From contig CACXDV010000071.1 in assembly GCA_902766585.1 (NCBI GenBank), positions 1 through 5,303 of the forward strand: a stretch of 5,303 nucleotides of DNA, given 5' to 3'. Numbering within the stretch: position 1 is the first letter of the stretch; each line of letters begins with the position of its first letter. Under the pieces are notes generated by a model. It ran no database searches and had not been told where the DNA came from. It saw nothing but the letters and a program-made list of their open reading frames with translations. Below are positions 1-5,303 of the stretch, piece after piece. The DNA comes from an uncultured Ruminococcus sp. Lineage in GTDB: Bacteria > Bacillota > Clostridia > Oscillospirales > Acutalibacteraceae. The position numbers and the translations under genes are program-made.

Positions 1-1461
1 ATACAGGTTTTAGCCGTAACAGCCTGTCCCACAGGCATAGCGCATACATATATGGCGGCAGAAGCGCTAAATAAAGCCGGCGAAAAAATGGGCATTAAAA
101 TCAAGGTAGAGACCAACGGCTCCGGAGGAGTGAAAAATGCCCTTACTGCAAAGGAAATAGAGGAATGTGACGGAATTATCATAGCTGCCGACAAAAGTGT
201 TGAGACAGCGCGATTTGACGGAAAGCCCGTATATTCCACAAAGGTAGCAGACGGTATCCATAAGCCCGAAGAGCTTATCAATAAGATAATTAAAAAGGAA
301 GCGCCTGTTTTCCATGCTGATAAAAAAGCGGAGGCTTCTTCTTCGGACGGAAATGAAAGCTTTGGAAGAAAGCTGTATAAGCATCTGATGAACGGCGTAT
401 CACATATGCTTCCGTTTGTTGTTGCGGGCGGTATATTTATTGCCATAGCATTCCTTATTGACGCTGCATGCGGAGTAGAGGCTGCCGGCAACAGCTCCTT
501 CGGTTCGGTAAATCCCGCTGCTGCATGGTTCAAGACGATAGGCGGATATGCATTCAACTTTATGCTCCCGCTTCTTGCAGGCTTTATCGCTATGTCTATA
601 GCAGACAGACCGGGACTTCTTGTCGGTATAGTAGGCGGTCTGCTTGCATCAAACGGTGCGACCTTTGCAGATCCCGGCGCTGCCAAAGCAGTTCCTTCAG
701 GCTTCCTCGGAGCACTTCTTGCAGGCTTCCTTGCAGGTTTCCTGATGAAGCTCTTTGAAAAGCTCTGCGAAAATCTTCCCCGCGCACTCGAAGGAATCAA
801 GCCCGTACTTCTCTATCCCCTTGCAGGTCTGGGAATCGTGGGCGTTATGATGTGCGCTGTCAATCCGATAATGGCAATTATCAATACAGGTCTTAATAAC
901 GGTCTTACATGGCTCAGCGACAACAATCTCGGAATCCTTCTCGGATGTATTCTCGGCGGAATGATGTCCATTGATATGGGCGGTCCCTTCAATAAGGCTG
1001 CCTATGTTTTCGGTACAGGTATGCTCACAACAGCAGCCGGAACTACGGATCCTGCTGTCCAGGCTGTTTGCTATCAGGTAATGGCATCTGTTATGATCGG
1101 CGGAATGGTTCCTCCTATAGCAATTGCACTTTCAACAACGATTTTCGGAAAATTCTGGAATCCTGATGAGAGAAAGAACGGCATAGTAAACTTTATTATG
1201 GGACTTTCATTCATAACAGAGGGCGCTATTCCTTATGCAGCATCCTATCCGCTTATGGTTATACCCTCCTGTGCGATCGGTGCAGCAACGGCAGGTGCTC
1301 TTTCATGGATGTTCGGATGCACTCTTATGGCTCCGCATGGAGGAATTTTCGTAATCGCAACTATCGGCAATCCTGTCTTGTATCTGCTGGCGCTTGTCAT
1401 AGGCTCAGTAGTCGGCGCTGCAATTCTTTCAGTGCTGAAAATGATCGTGAAATCAAAATAG
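1..1461 (+). CDS. fruA: PTS fructose transporter subunit EIIBC (FruA), 5'-partial
   Basis: Membrane permease that imports fructose and phosphorylates it during transport, using phosphate relayed from HPr through EIIA and EIIB. The frame is open from base 1, so the gene begins upstream; the ATG at 52 is internal, because the codons before it encode the EIIB active-site loop ACPTGIAHTY, with phospho-cysteine at visible residue 9. The visible part is 486 residues. EIIB covers about 1-95, followed by a polar, Ser-rich linker (about 96-117). EIIC follows from about 118, with roughly eight to ten hydrophobic segments, the family motifs GGPFNKAAY (317-325), ITEGAIPYAA (395-404, with the conserved Glu) and APHGG (434-438). 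No EIIA domain follows EIIC; it could be N-terminal or a separate upstream gene. The ptsH gene starts 56 nt downstream with no terminator between, so they are probably cotranscribed. Specificity for fructose is assigned by family motifs; a related ketose or mannose-type substrate cannot be excluded. Confidence 0.93.
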   Translation: MQVLAVTACPTGIAHTYMAAEALNKAGEKMGIKIKVETNGSGGVKNALTAKEIEECDGIIIAADKSVETARFDGKPVYSTKVADGIHKPEELINKIIKKEAPVFHADKKAEASSSDGNESFGRKLYKHLMNGVSHMLPFVVAGGIFIAIAFLIDAACGVEAAGNSSFGSVNPAAAWFKTIGGYAFNFMLPLLAGFIAMSIADRPGLLVGIVGGLLASNGATFADPGAAKAVPSGFLGALLAGFLAGFLMKLFEKLCENLPRALEGIKPVLLYPLAGLGIVGVMMCAVNPIMAIINTGLNNGLTWLSDNNLGILLGCILGGMMSIDMGGPFNKAAYVFGTGMLTTAAGTTDPAVQAVCYQVMASVMIGGMVPPIAIALSTTIFGKFWNPDERKNGIVNFIMGLSFITEGAIPYAASYPLMVIPSCAIGAATAGALSWMFGCTLMAPHGGIFVIATIGNPVLYLLALVIGSVVGAAILSVLKMIVKSK

Positions 1462-1517
1462 TAAGAATAACGGCACAATAAAAAATCAAAAATAAAAAAA
1501 TGTAAAGGAGAATTATT

Positions 1518-1781
1518 ATGGTATCAAAGGTATTAACAGTTCCGAACGCACAGGGGTTTCATATGAGACCGGCATCAACATTTGCAGGAGCGATGGGTAA
1601 GTATCCCTGCAATGTTACGATCAATTTCAACGGCAATAATTATAATGCCAAAAGTACACTCAATCTTATTGCAGCCTGCATGAAATGCGGAAGCGAGATA
1701 GAGCTTATCTGTGACGGAGATCAGGAGAATGAGGCTCTTGCAGAGGGCGCAAAGATGATCGAAGACGGTTTCGGCGAATGA
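1518..1781 (+). CDS. ptsH: Phosphocarrier protein HPr
   Basis: Small cytoplasmic phosphocarrier of the PTS: it takes phosphate from Enzyme I on a histidine and passes it to EIIA domains. At 87 residues it has the usual length and aligns without gaps to Bacillus HPr. Active-site His15 and Arg17 lie in GFHMRP, and Ser46, the regulatory site used by HPr kinase in Firmicutes, lies in AKSTLN. The start is supported by AAAGGAG at 1504-1510, 7 nt before the ATG. Oddities: residue 16 is Met where Ala is usual, the stretch after Ser46 is TLNLIAA rather than the typical IMGVMSL, and there are three cysteines (31, 54, 57). It lies between fruA and ptsI, so EIIBC, HPr and EI are encoded together. Ser46 makes regulation by HPr kinase possible, but the altered contact residues leave CcpA coupling uncertain. 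Confidence 0.95.
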   Translation: MVSKVLTVPNAQGFHMRPASTFAGAMGKYPCNVTINFNGNNYNAKSTLNLIAACMKCGSEIELICDGDQENEALAEGAKMIEDGFGE

Positions 1782-1814
1782 TCATTCTAATGTAAAACAG
1801 GTTTAATTATCAGC

Positions 1815-1838
1815 GGGGACTGTCGGTCGGCAGTCCCC
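1815..1838 (+). other. Intercistronic hairpin between ptsH and ptsI
   Basis: GGGGACTG (1815-1822) pairs perfectly with CAGTCCCC (1831-1838). A further T-G and C-G pair inside give a 10-bp stem closed by a GGTC loop. No T-tract follows (the next bases are TATGAATAG), so it does not look like a simple intrinsic terminator. It sits 12 nt before the ptsI ribosome site. It could stabilise the 3' end of the upstream transcript, mark a processing site, or attenuate expression of ptsI relative to ptsH; which of these applies is inference. Confidence 0.6.
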
Positions 1839-1864
1839 TATGAATAGACGGAGGTGGATTTGTT

Positions 1865-3562
1865 ATGAAAGGAACAGGTGTTTCTGCCGGTATAGGTATC
1901 GGCAAAATGCTGCTTATAGAGGAACATTCACTTGAGTATACGCCGAAGCAGGTCGATGACGCGCAGGCAGAAAAAAAGCGCTTTAAGGATGCCATTGACG
2001 TATTCTGCAAAAACACTGAGGCTCAGGCTGAAACAATGAAAAAGACTGTCGGCGAAAAGGAAGCAGAGATAATGCTCGGACATATCAGTCTTGTTCAGGA
2101 TCCGTTCCTGCTCGGAGAGGTCGATAAGCTTATTGACGGAGGACAATGCGCCGAGGCAGCCTTTGAAAGTATGTGCGATATGTTTATACAGATATTTTCA
2201 TCCGCAGATGATGATGTAACAAAGCAGAGAGCAGCGGATGTAAGGGATGTTAAGGCAGGGGTACTCGGACTTCTTCTGGGAATAAATGAAATAAAGCTTT
2301 CAGAAGCCCCCGCAGGTACGGTGATTTGTGTGAAGGAGCTTACTCCTTCAATGGTTGCCGAAATAAATAAGGAAAACATTGTCGGAATAGTGACTGAAAC
2401 AGGCAGCACAACATCTCACAGCGCTATTCTTGCGAGAGTTTTAGAGATACCCGCAGTAATGAGCGTACCGGATATAATGAAACAGGCTGAAAACGGTGTG
2501 CAGGCAATTGTTGACGGAATCAAGGGAAATGTAATACTTTCTCCCGGAGAGGCAGAGCTTGCCGAATACGGCGAAAAGCGCGAAAAATACCTTAAAGAAA
2601 AGCAGGAGCTTGAAAAATACAGAGGCAAGCCTACAGTTTCCGCAGACGGTACCGGGTATGAGCTGGTGTGCAATATAGGCAAGCCTGATGATGCCGCAAA
2701 GGCTCTGGAATTTGACGGAGAGGGTGTAGGACTTTTCAGGACCGAATTTTTGTTTATGGACAAGACCTCCGTTCCGACAGAGGAGGAGCAGTTCAAGGAA
2801 TATAAAAAGGCGGCTATGATACTTAAGGATAAGCCTCTTATTATCAGAACTCTTGATATCGGCGGAGATAAGGATATCCCGTATCTCGGACTTGCAAAAG
2901 AGGAAAATCCATTTATGGGATTCAGAGCGATACGCTATTGTCTGAAAAACCGCGGCCTTTTCAGAACACAGCTTCGCGCTATTCTTCGTGCGAGCGCCTT
3001 TGGAAATATCAGTATAATGTTCCCGCTTATCACTTGTGTTGAAGAGGTCAGAGAGGGAAAGGCACTTGTTGAGGAACTGAAAGCCGAGCTGAGAGCAGAG
3101 GGTATTGAATTTAATGAAGGCATAAAGGTCGGAATAATGACAGAAACAGCGGCAGCGGGCATTATTGCCGATCTGCTTGCAAAGGAATCCGACTTTTTCA
3201 GCATAGGTACAAACGATCTTACAGGCTATACTATGGCGGCAGACAGAGGAAACAGTGACGTATCATATCTGTATTCTGCGCTTCAGCCGAGTGTTCTCAG
3301 GATGATACGCGCTATAATTACGGCGGCGAGGGAAAATAATATACCTGTCGGAATGTGCGGTGAAGCTGCAGCAGATCCGATGATGATACCGCTTCTGATC
3401 TCATTTGGTCTTACGGAATTCAGCGTATCTGCGCCGAGCGTACTCAAGGTAAGAAAATGTATTTCTTGCTGGACAAAGGAGAAGGCTGACGAGATAGCAG
3501 AAAAGGTAATGGCTCTTGAAACAGCGGAAGATGTAAAGGAATATCTTTCTTCTGTGATCTGA
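1865..3562 (+). CDS. ptsI: PTS Enzyme I (phosphoenolpyruvate-protein phosphotransferase)
   Basis: Cytoplasmic enzyme that autophosphorylates from PEP and transfers the phosphate to HPr, the first step of the PTS. Its 565 residues are typical for the family (about 570-575). The N-terminal HPr-binding/phosphohistidine part (about 1-225) contains GSTTSHSAILAR with phospho-His185. The C-terminal PEP-binding barrel (about 250-565) retains Arg292 (LFRTEF), Arg328 (RTLDIGGDK), Arg354 (GFRAIR), the metal ligands Glu427 and Asp451 (GTNDL), Arg461 (DRGN) and catalytic Cys498 (GMCGE). The start is supported by GGAGGTGG at 1850-1857 and by the family N-terminus MKGTGVSAGIGIGK. Minor departures from the usual motifs are TETAAA for IETPAA and DLTGYT for DLxQYT. 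It follows ptsH after 83 nt containing a hairpin and is the last gene of the visible operon. Confidence 0.95.
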   Translation: MKGTGVSAGIGIGKMLLIEEHSLEYTPKQVDDAQAEKKRFKDAIDVFCKNTEAQAETMKKTVGEKEAEIMLGHISLVQDPFLLGEVDKLIDGGQCAEAAFESMCDMFIQIFSSADDDVTKQRAADVRDVKAGVLGLLLGINEIKLSEAPAGTVICVKELTPSMVAEINKENIVGIVTETGSTTSHSAILARVLEIPAVMSVPDIMKQAENGVQAIVDGIKGNVILSPGEAELAEYGEKREKYLKEKQELEKYRGKPTVSADGTGYELVCNIGKPDDAAKALEFDGEGVGLFRTEFLFMDKTSVPTEEEQFKEYKKAAMILKDKPLIIRTLDIGGDKDIPYLGLAKEENPFMGFRAIRYCLKNRGLFRTQLRAILRASAFGNISIMFPLITCVEEVREGKALVEELKAELRAEGIEFNEGIKVGIMTETAAAGIIADLLAKESDFFSIGTNDLTGYTMAADRGNSDVSYLYSALQPSVLRMIRAIITAARENNIPVGMCGEAAADPMMIPLLISFGLTEFSVSAPSVLKVRKCISCWTKEKADEIAEKVMALETAEDVKEYLSSVI

Positions 3563-3590
3563 GCAGAATTTGGTGATAACAGATAAAAAA

Positions 3591-3621
3591 GGAACCGCGG
3601 CATTTTGGGTGCTGCGGTTCC
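3591..3621. terminator. Bidirectional intrinsic terminator between ptsI and the GNAT gene
   Basis: GGAACCGCGGC (3591-3601) pairs with GCTGCGGTTCC (3611-3621) with one G-T wobble, and an added A-T pair makes a 12-bp stem with a 7-nt loop. Six A's precede it, so a minus-strand transcript (the GNAT gene) sees the stem followed by TTTTTTATC, a classic terminator. On the plus strand the stem is followed by the weaker TTGATTT, which can still end the fruA-ptsH-ptsI transcript. Its place between two convergent genes fits a shared terminator. Confidence 0.88.
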
Positions 3622-3652
3622 TTGATTTAAGCGGAAATTAAATTTTTTGCGG

Positions 3653-4516
3653 TCATGCGTGAACGAGAGCCGGGAAGGACATTATCTCCGGCAGATCGTT
3701 TATCAGGGTATCGCCAAGTACGAAGAAAGTAGTATCTTCCTCGCTGTAAAGATATTTTTCCAGAGAGCTGTTATTTTCAGGAATGAAGGAGAACAGGACA
3801 TTTTTAATATCACTTCCGAAAAGACAGCCGATTTCCTTGGGTTCGACAGGTTCATCAGAGAGAATATCGTATATTGTAAGCTCATCATTATCCTTTTCGG
3901 CAATAATATAACAGTTTTTGCCGATCACCTTAAACACTGATTCCCTCATAAACTGCGTAAGATAGAACATCATAAGATCATCTGTATCGGTTTTTACCGG
4001 ACCTCTGCTGCTGAGGGAATGTTTTATTCTGATAAACTCCGAAAAATCATTTTTATTATTCATAGGCAGCAGTTCGACACGGGAGGGAGAAGCTGTGCTT
4101 ATTGATGTACGGAAACGATATTCATCCGCCTTTTTGAAGCCGAATTTAGGATAAAAGTTAAGAACCTCGTCATTGGCGAACAGAAATATCCCATCACTGT
4201 CGGAATAGTCGGAAATAATTTTTTCCATAAGCAAGCGGGCGAAACCCTGATTTCTGTATTCCTCGTCTGTCATAATTGTTCCGAGCTGAATATATCGGCG
4301 TTCCTTGCCGTTGACAGTGCAGTTGATGAGATTGACAGAAACATTGGAAATAATTTTTCCGTCAGATAAAACAGAATATGGAATGTATTTATCATTCCAG
4401 AAACCGCTTTGATACCAGCCTTCAAAACTCAGACCGAAGGTTTTTTCTGCAAGCTGATTGAAGGAAGCCCTCAGCTCGTCATTTTTACGGTAGTTGCTTA
4501 ATATTTCGTATTTCAT
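3653..4516 (-). CDS. GNAT family N-acetyltransferase, substrate unknown
   Basis: A 287-residue cytoplasmic protein whose N-terminal half is a GNAT acetyl-CoA-dependent acyltransferase fold. Motif A runs from about 76 to 100, with the strand YIQLGTIMTDEEYR and the pyrophosphate-binding loop R88-N-Q-G-F-A93. It is followed by a strand near 101-106 (IFLFAN) and the C-terminal GNAT signature NFYPKFGFKK (111-120). The remaining 150 or so residues form a second domain without catalytic motifs that I recognise; two-part GNATs ending in a PALVHA-like tail are, from memory, widespread in Firmicutes and uncharacterised. The start is supported by AAGGAGA (4523-4529), 6 nt before the ATG. It has its own consensus promoter and its own terminator, so it is probably monocistronic and unrelated to the convergent PTS operon. 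The acyl acceptor (small molecule, antibiotic or protein) cannot be told from sequence. Confidence 0.88.
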   Translation of the reverse strand: MKYEILSNYRKNDELRASFNQLAEKTFGLSFEGWYQSGFWNDKYIPYSVLSDGKIISNVSVNLINCTVNGKERRYIQLGTIMTDEEYRNQGFARLLMEKIISDYSDSDGIFLFANDEVLNFYPKFGFKKADEYRFRTSISTASPSRVELLPMNNKNDFSEFIRIKHSLSSRGPVKTDTDDLMMFYLTQFMRESVFKVIGKNCYIIAEKDNDELTIYDILSDEPVEPKEIGCLFGSDIKNVLFSFIPENNSSLEKYLYSEEDTTFFVLGDTLINDLPEIMSFPALVHA

Positions 4517-4563
4517 AGAATATCTCCTTATAAAATTATTGTCTGCGGGAAAGTATTTATTTT

Positions 4564-4592
4564 ATTATAAAGCATTGATTCCGGGCTGTCAA
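4564..4592 (-). promoter_or_regulatory. Consensus sigma-A promoter of the GNAT gene
   Basis: On the minus strand TTGACA (4592-4587) and TATAAT (4569-4564) are separated by exactly 17 bp, so both hexamers and the spacer match the housekeeping consensus without a mismatch. The predicted transcription start is an A near 4557, giving a leader of about 41 nt that contains the AAGGAGA ribosome site. Such a promoter should be strong and not need an activator, so any control would probably be by repression. Confidence 0.88.
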
Positions 4593-4593
4593 T

Positions 4594-4613
4594 ATATCAT
4601 TGCAGAATGATAT
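4594..4613. repeat. Perfect 8-bp inverted repeat next to the GNAT -35 box
   Basis: ATATCATT (4594-4601), a GCAG spacer and AATGATAT (4606-4613) form a perfect dyad. It lies one base upstream of the -35 hexamer, with its centre near -46 relative to the predicted start. It is A/T-rich and not followed by a T-tract, so it is a poor terminator; a binding site for a dimeric regulator is possible. The same 8-mer occurs again at 4789-4796. Short A/T-rich palindromes also arise by chance. Confidence 0.4.
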
Positions 4614-4782
4614 GATCTCTCAAAAAAGTAAAGCAAGCAGTATGGTATCGGCATGATTTATCCCGCAATAAAGAAGATAAACTGCTTATCAGTTCGTAAA
4701 TAAAAAATATACGCCTGCATTTCATTAATTCTCTTAATGCCTGACACATAAACGGATTCTCCTTGTAGGCTCGTTTCTTCAT
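4597..4782 (-). other. Doubtful 61-codon reading frame downstream of the Rpn gene
   Basis: An open frame begins 13 nt after the Rpn stop codon, but its first ATG (4782) has no ribosome site. A second in-frame ATG at 4749-4747 has AAGGAG (4764-4759) 9 nt upstream and would give 50 residues. The protein has a basic, Cys-containing middle and no domain that I recognise. The stretch FMCQALRELM loosely resembles the MCxAIxxLxxD segment, recalled from memory, that precedes the REEG region in some clostridial Rpn-family proteins, so it may be a remnant of a second Rpn tail. It overlaps the dyad at the GNAT promoter. I see no terminator between it and the Rpn gene. It may simply be non-coding spacer. 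Confidence 0.25.
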
Positions 4783-4795
4783 AATTCTATATCAT

Positions 4796-5008
4796 TTATG
4801 TGTCTTTCATCTGCGGAGTATTAGCAAATTCTGCTTCAGTCATATTAGCTTGTTTTGCAGCATTGGAAAGAGAAAGTAGCCCGTTTTTAACCAAAGCTGC
4901 TAAAGTAGAAAGTACTCCTTCTTCTCTGCCTTCTTCTCTGCCTTCTTCCTTCAAAGCCCTGTCATGCAGATCACGCTGGGATTCTTCATCAAAAAATGTA
5001 GCTAACAT
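4796..5008 (-). CDS. Candidate intragenic small protein (RpnS-like C-terminal domain)
   Basis: An in-frame start inside the Rpn gene: ATG at 5008-5006 lies 7 nt after a perfect AGGAGGT. Translation from it gives 70 residues, MLATFFDEESQ to the shared stop, containing the REEG repeat and the HTH-like tail but none of the nuclease part. In E. coli, Rpn genes have been reported to make such a small C-terminal protein (RpnS) that dimerises through the repeat helix and blocks the full-length nuclease (RpnL). The architecture here matches: an internal ribosome site, a short C-terminal product and four-residue repeats. An alternative ATG two codons earlier (5014-5012) is too close to the ribosome site to be favoured. 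That it is translated, and that it acts as an antitoxin, is inference from position and family. Confidence 0.5.
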   Translation of the reverse strand: MLATFFDEESQRDLHDRALKEEGREEGREEGVLSTLAALVKNGLLSLSNAAKQANMTEAEFANTPQMKDT

Positions 5009-5303
5009 ACTCATTACCTCCTGTCTGTGTTTCAAAATAAATTCTTCCAGAATACCTTTTTCCAAACATATTCTGATCGTTTCTTCAATAGCTTTTTCCT
5101 TGTTGCCGTACAGCTTCACCTGCTCGTTGAACACTTTACAAAAAGCTATGTACTGTCCTATGATAGTATTGCCCGGAGAATGAATAACCTTAACAGTCAT
5201 ATCGACCATTTCCTTACCTTCAAACATCTGATCTCTCAGTTCAAGCGTTTCGGGAATGCTCTTTCTGTCATCACCTGTATATACAAGGTACAATTCAGGA
5301 GCA
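4796..5303 (-). CDS. Rpn family recombination-promoting nuclease/putative transposase (PD-(D/E)XK), 5'-partial
   Basis: C-terminal 168 residues of an Rpn-family protein; the gene enters from the right edge and the frame stays open to it. The TTG at 5293 is not the start, because the preceding codons (Ala-Pro-Glu) belong to the family motif PELYLVYTG. From the amino end, the visible part holds that motif, a mixed region to about residue 75, the segment KAIEETIRICLEKGILEEFI (about 71-90), the EVMSML motif (about 94-99), a charged helix with EEGREEGREEG (about 119-129), and an HTH-like tail (LAALVKNGLLSLSNAAKQANMT). The catalytic PD-(D/E)XK residues would lie upstream, outside the window, so nuclease activity cannot be judged. 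Family members are DNA endonucleases annotated as transposases; in E. coli they have been reported to act as anti-phage toxins held in check by their own separately translated C-terminus. Confidence 0.88.
   Translation of the reverse strand, partial: APELYLVYTGDDRKSIPETLELRDQMFEGKEMVDMTVKVIHSPGNTIIGQYIAFCKVFNEQVKLYGNKEKAIEETIRICLEKGILEEFILKHRQEVMSMLATFFDEESQRDLHDRALKEEGREEGREEGVLSTLAALVKNGLLSLSNAAKQANMTEAEFANTPQMKDT
4917..4948. repeat. 12-bp tandem repeat encoding REEG units in the Rpn gene
   Basis: The 12-mer CCTTCTTCTCTG (plus strand) occurs at 4917-4928 and 4929-4940 without a mismatch, with a further 8 matching bases at 4941-4948, about 2.7 copies. On the coding (minus) strand each unit encodes four residues (Glu-Glu-Gly-Arg), so gain or loss of a unit keeps the frame and lengthens or shortens a charged helix by about one turn. 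The repeat lies within both the full-length and the candidate intragenic product. Confidence 0.9.
5016..5022 (-). promoter_or_regulatory. Internal Shine-Dalgarno sequence within the Rpn gene
   Basis: The minus strand reads AGGAGGT, a full match to the anti-SD of 16S rRNA, 7 nt before the in-frame ATG at 5008. It is embedded in the codons for Gln-Glu-Val (CAG GAG GTA) of the HRQEVMSML segment. As a ribosome site it is as good as or better than those of ptsH, ptsI and the GNAT gene in this window. Confidence 0.6.

Noticed and set aside
52..54. ATG at 52 as the start of fruA
   Set aside because: The upstream in-frame codons encode the EIIB phosphocysteine motif ACPTGIAHTY, so the gene is simply cut by the window edge.
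2485..2500. Catabolite-responsive (cre) site TGAAAACGGTGTGC inside ptsI
   Set aside because: It shares the core but misses several consensus positions on the right half and lies deep within the coding region.
3647..3940. Plus-strand open frame of 97 codons opposite the GNAT gene
   Set aside because: It lies antisense to a well-supported gene, has no domain I recognise, and begins just after a terminator; treated as a shadow frame.
4594..4613. The 8-bp dyad as an intrinsic terminator of the minus-strand Rpn transcript
   Set aside because: The stem is almost entirely A/T and is followed by TGACAG rather than a run of T.
4676..4695. Small inverted repeats (GATAA/TTATC and AACTG/CAGTT) as a terminator for the Rpn gene
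   Set aside because: Stems are only 5 bp, overlap each other, are A/T-rich and lack a following T-tract.
5291..5293. TTG at 5293 as the start of the Rpn gene
   Set aside because: The frame stays open to the edge and the preceding residues complete the PELYLVYTG motif; the N-terminal nuclease core must lie outside the window.
4796..5303. A complete insertion sequence around the Rpn gene
   Set aside because: Although the family is annotated as transposase, no terminal inverted repeats or target duplications are visible and the other end is outside the window.

Overview
The window looks like chromosomal DNA from a low-to-mid-GC Firmicute, most likely a Clostridia gut or rumen bacterium of the Ruminococcus/Oscillospiraceae type. 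The reasons are strong AGGAGG-type ribosome sites, A/T-rich gaps, a consensus sigma-A promoter, an unusual HPr with an HMRP active site, and an Rpn-family protein with the YTG and REEG features common in Clostridia. The genus is inferred from family resemblance, not from a database search.

Left two thirds, + strand (1-3562): three co-directional genes of the fructose phosphotransferase system. They are fruA (EIIBC, already open at base 1), ptsH (HPr) and ptsI (Enzyme I). Phosphate passes from PEP to EI, then HPr, then an EIIA (not visible, probably upstream or at the unseen N-terminus of FruA), then the EIIB cysteine seen here, and finally to fructose as it crosses the EIIC channel. Encoding the general PTS proteins in the same run as a sugar permease suggests a cell with few PTS sugars. 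A 10-bp hairpin without a T-tract lies between ptsH and ptsI and could set their expression ratio. A hairpin at 3591-3621 separates this operon from the convergent gene and can serve as terminator for both sides, more strongly for the minus strand.

Right third, - strand (3653-5303): a GNAT acetyltransferase of unknown substrate with a textbook promoter (TTGACA, 17 bp, TATAAT), preceded by a perfect 8-bp dyad. Upstream of it is a short, doubtful reading frame, then the C-terminal part of an Rpn-family (PD-(D/E)XK nuclease/putative transposase) protein that runs off the right edge.

The most interesting point is inside the Rpn gene. A perfect AGGAGGT sits 7 nt before an in-frame ATG and would yield a separate 70-residue C-terminal protein carrying a tandem four-residue REEG repeat. 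This matches the layout reported for E. coli Rpn toxin-antitoxin genes, where a small intragenic protein (RpnS) neutralises the full-length nuclease (RpnL). No rRNA, tRNA, CRISPR array or complete insertion sequence was seen.
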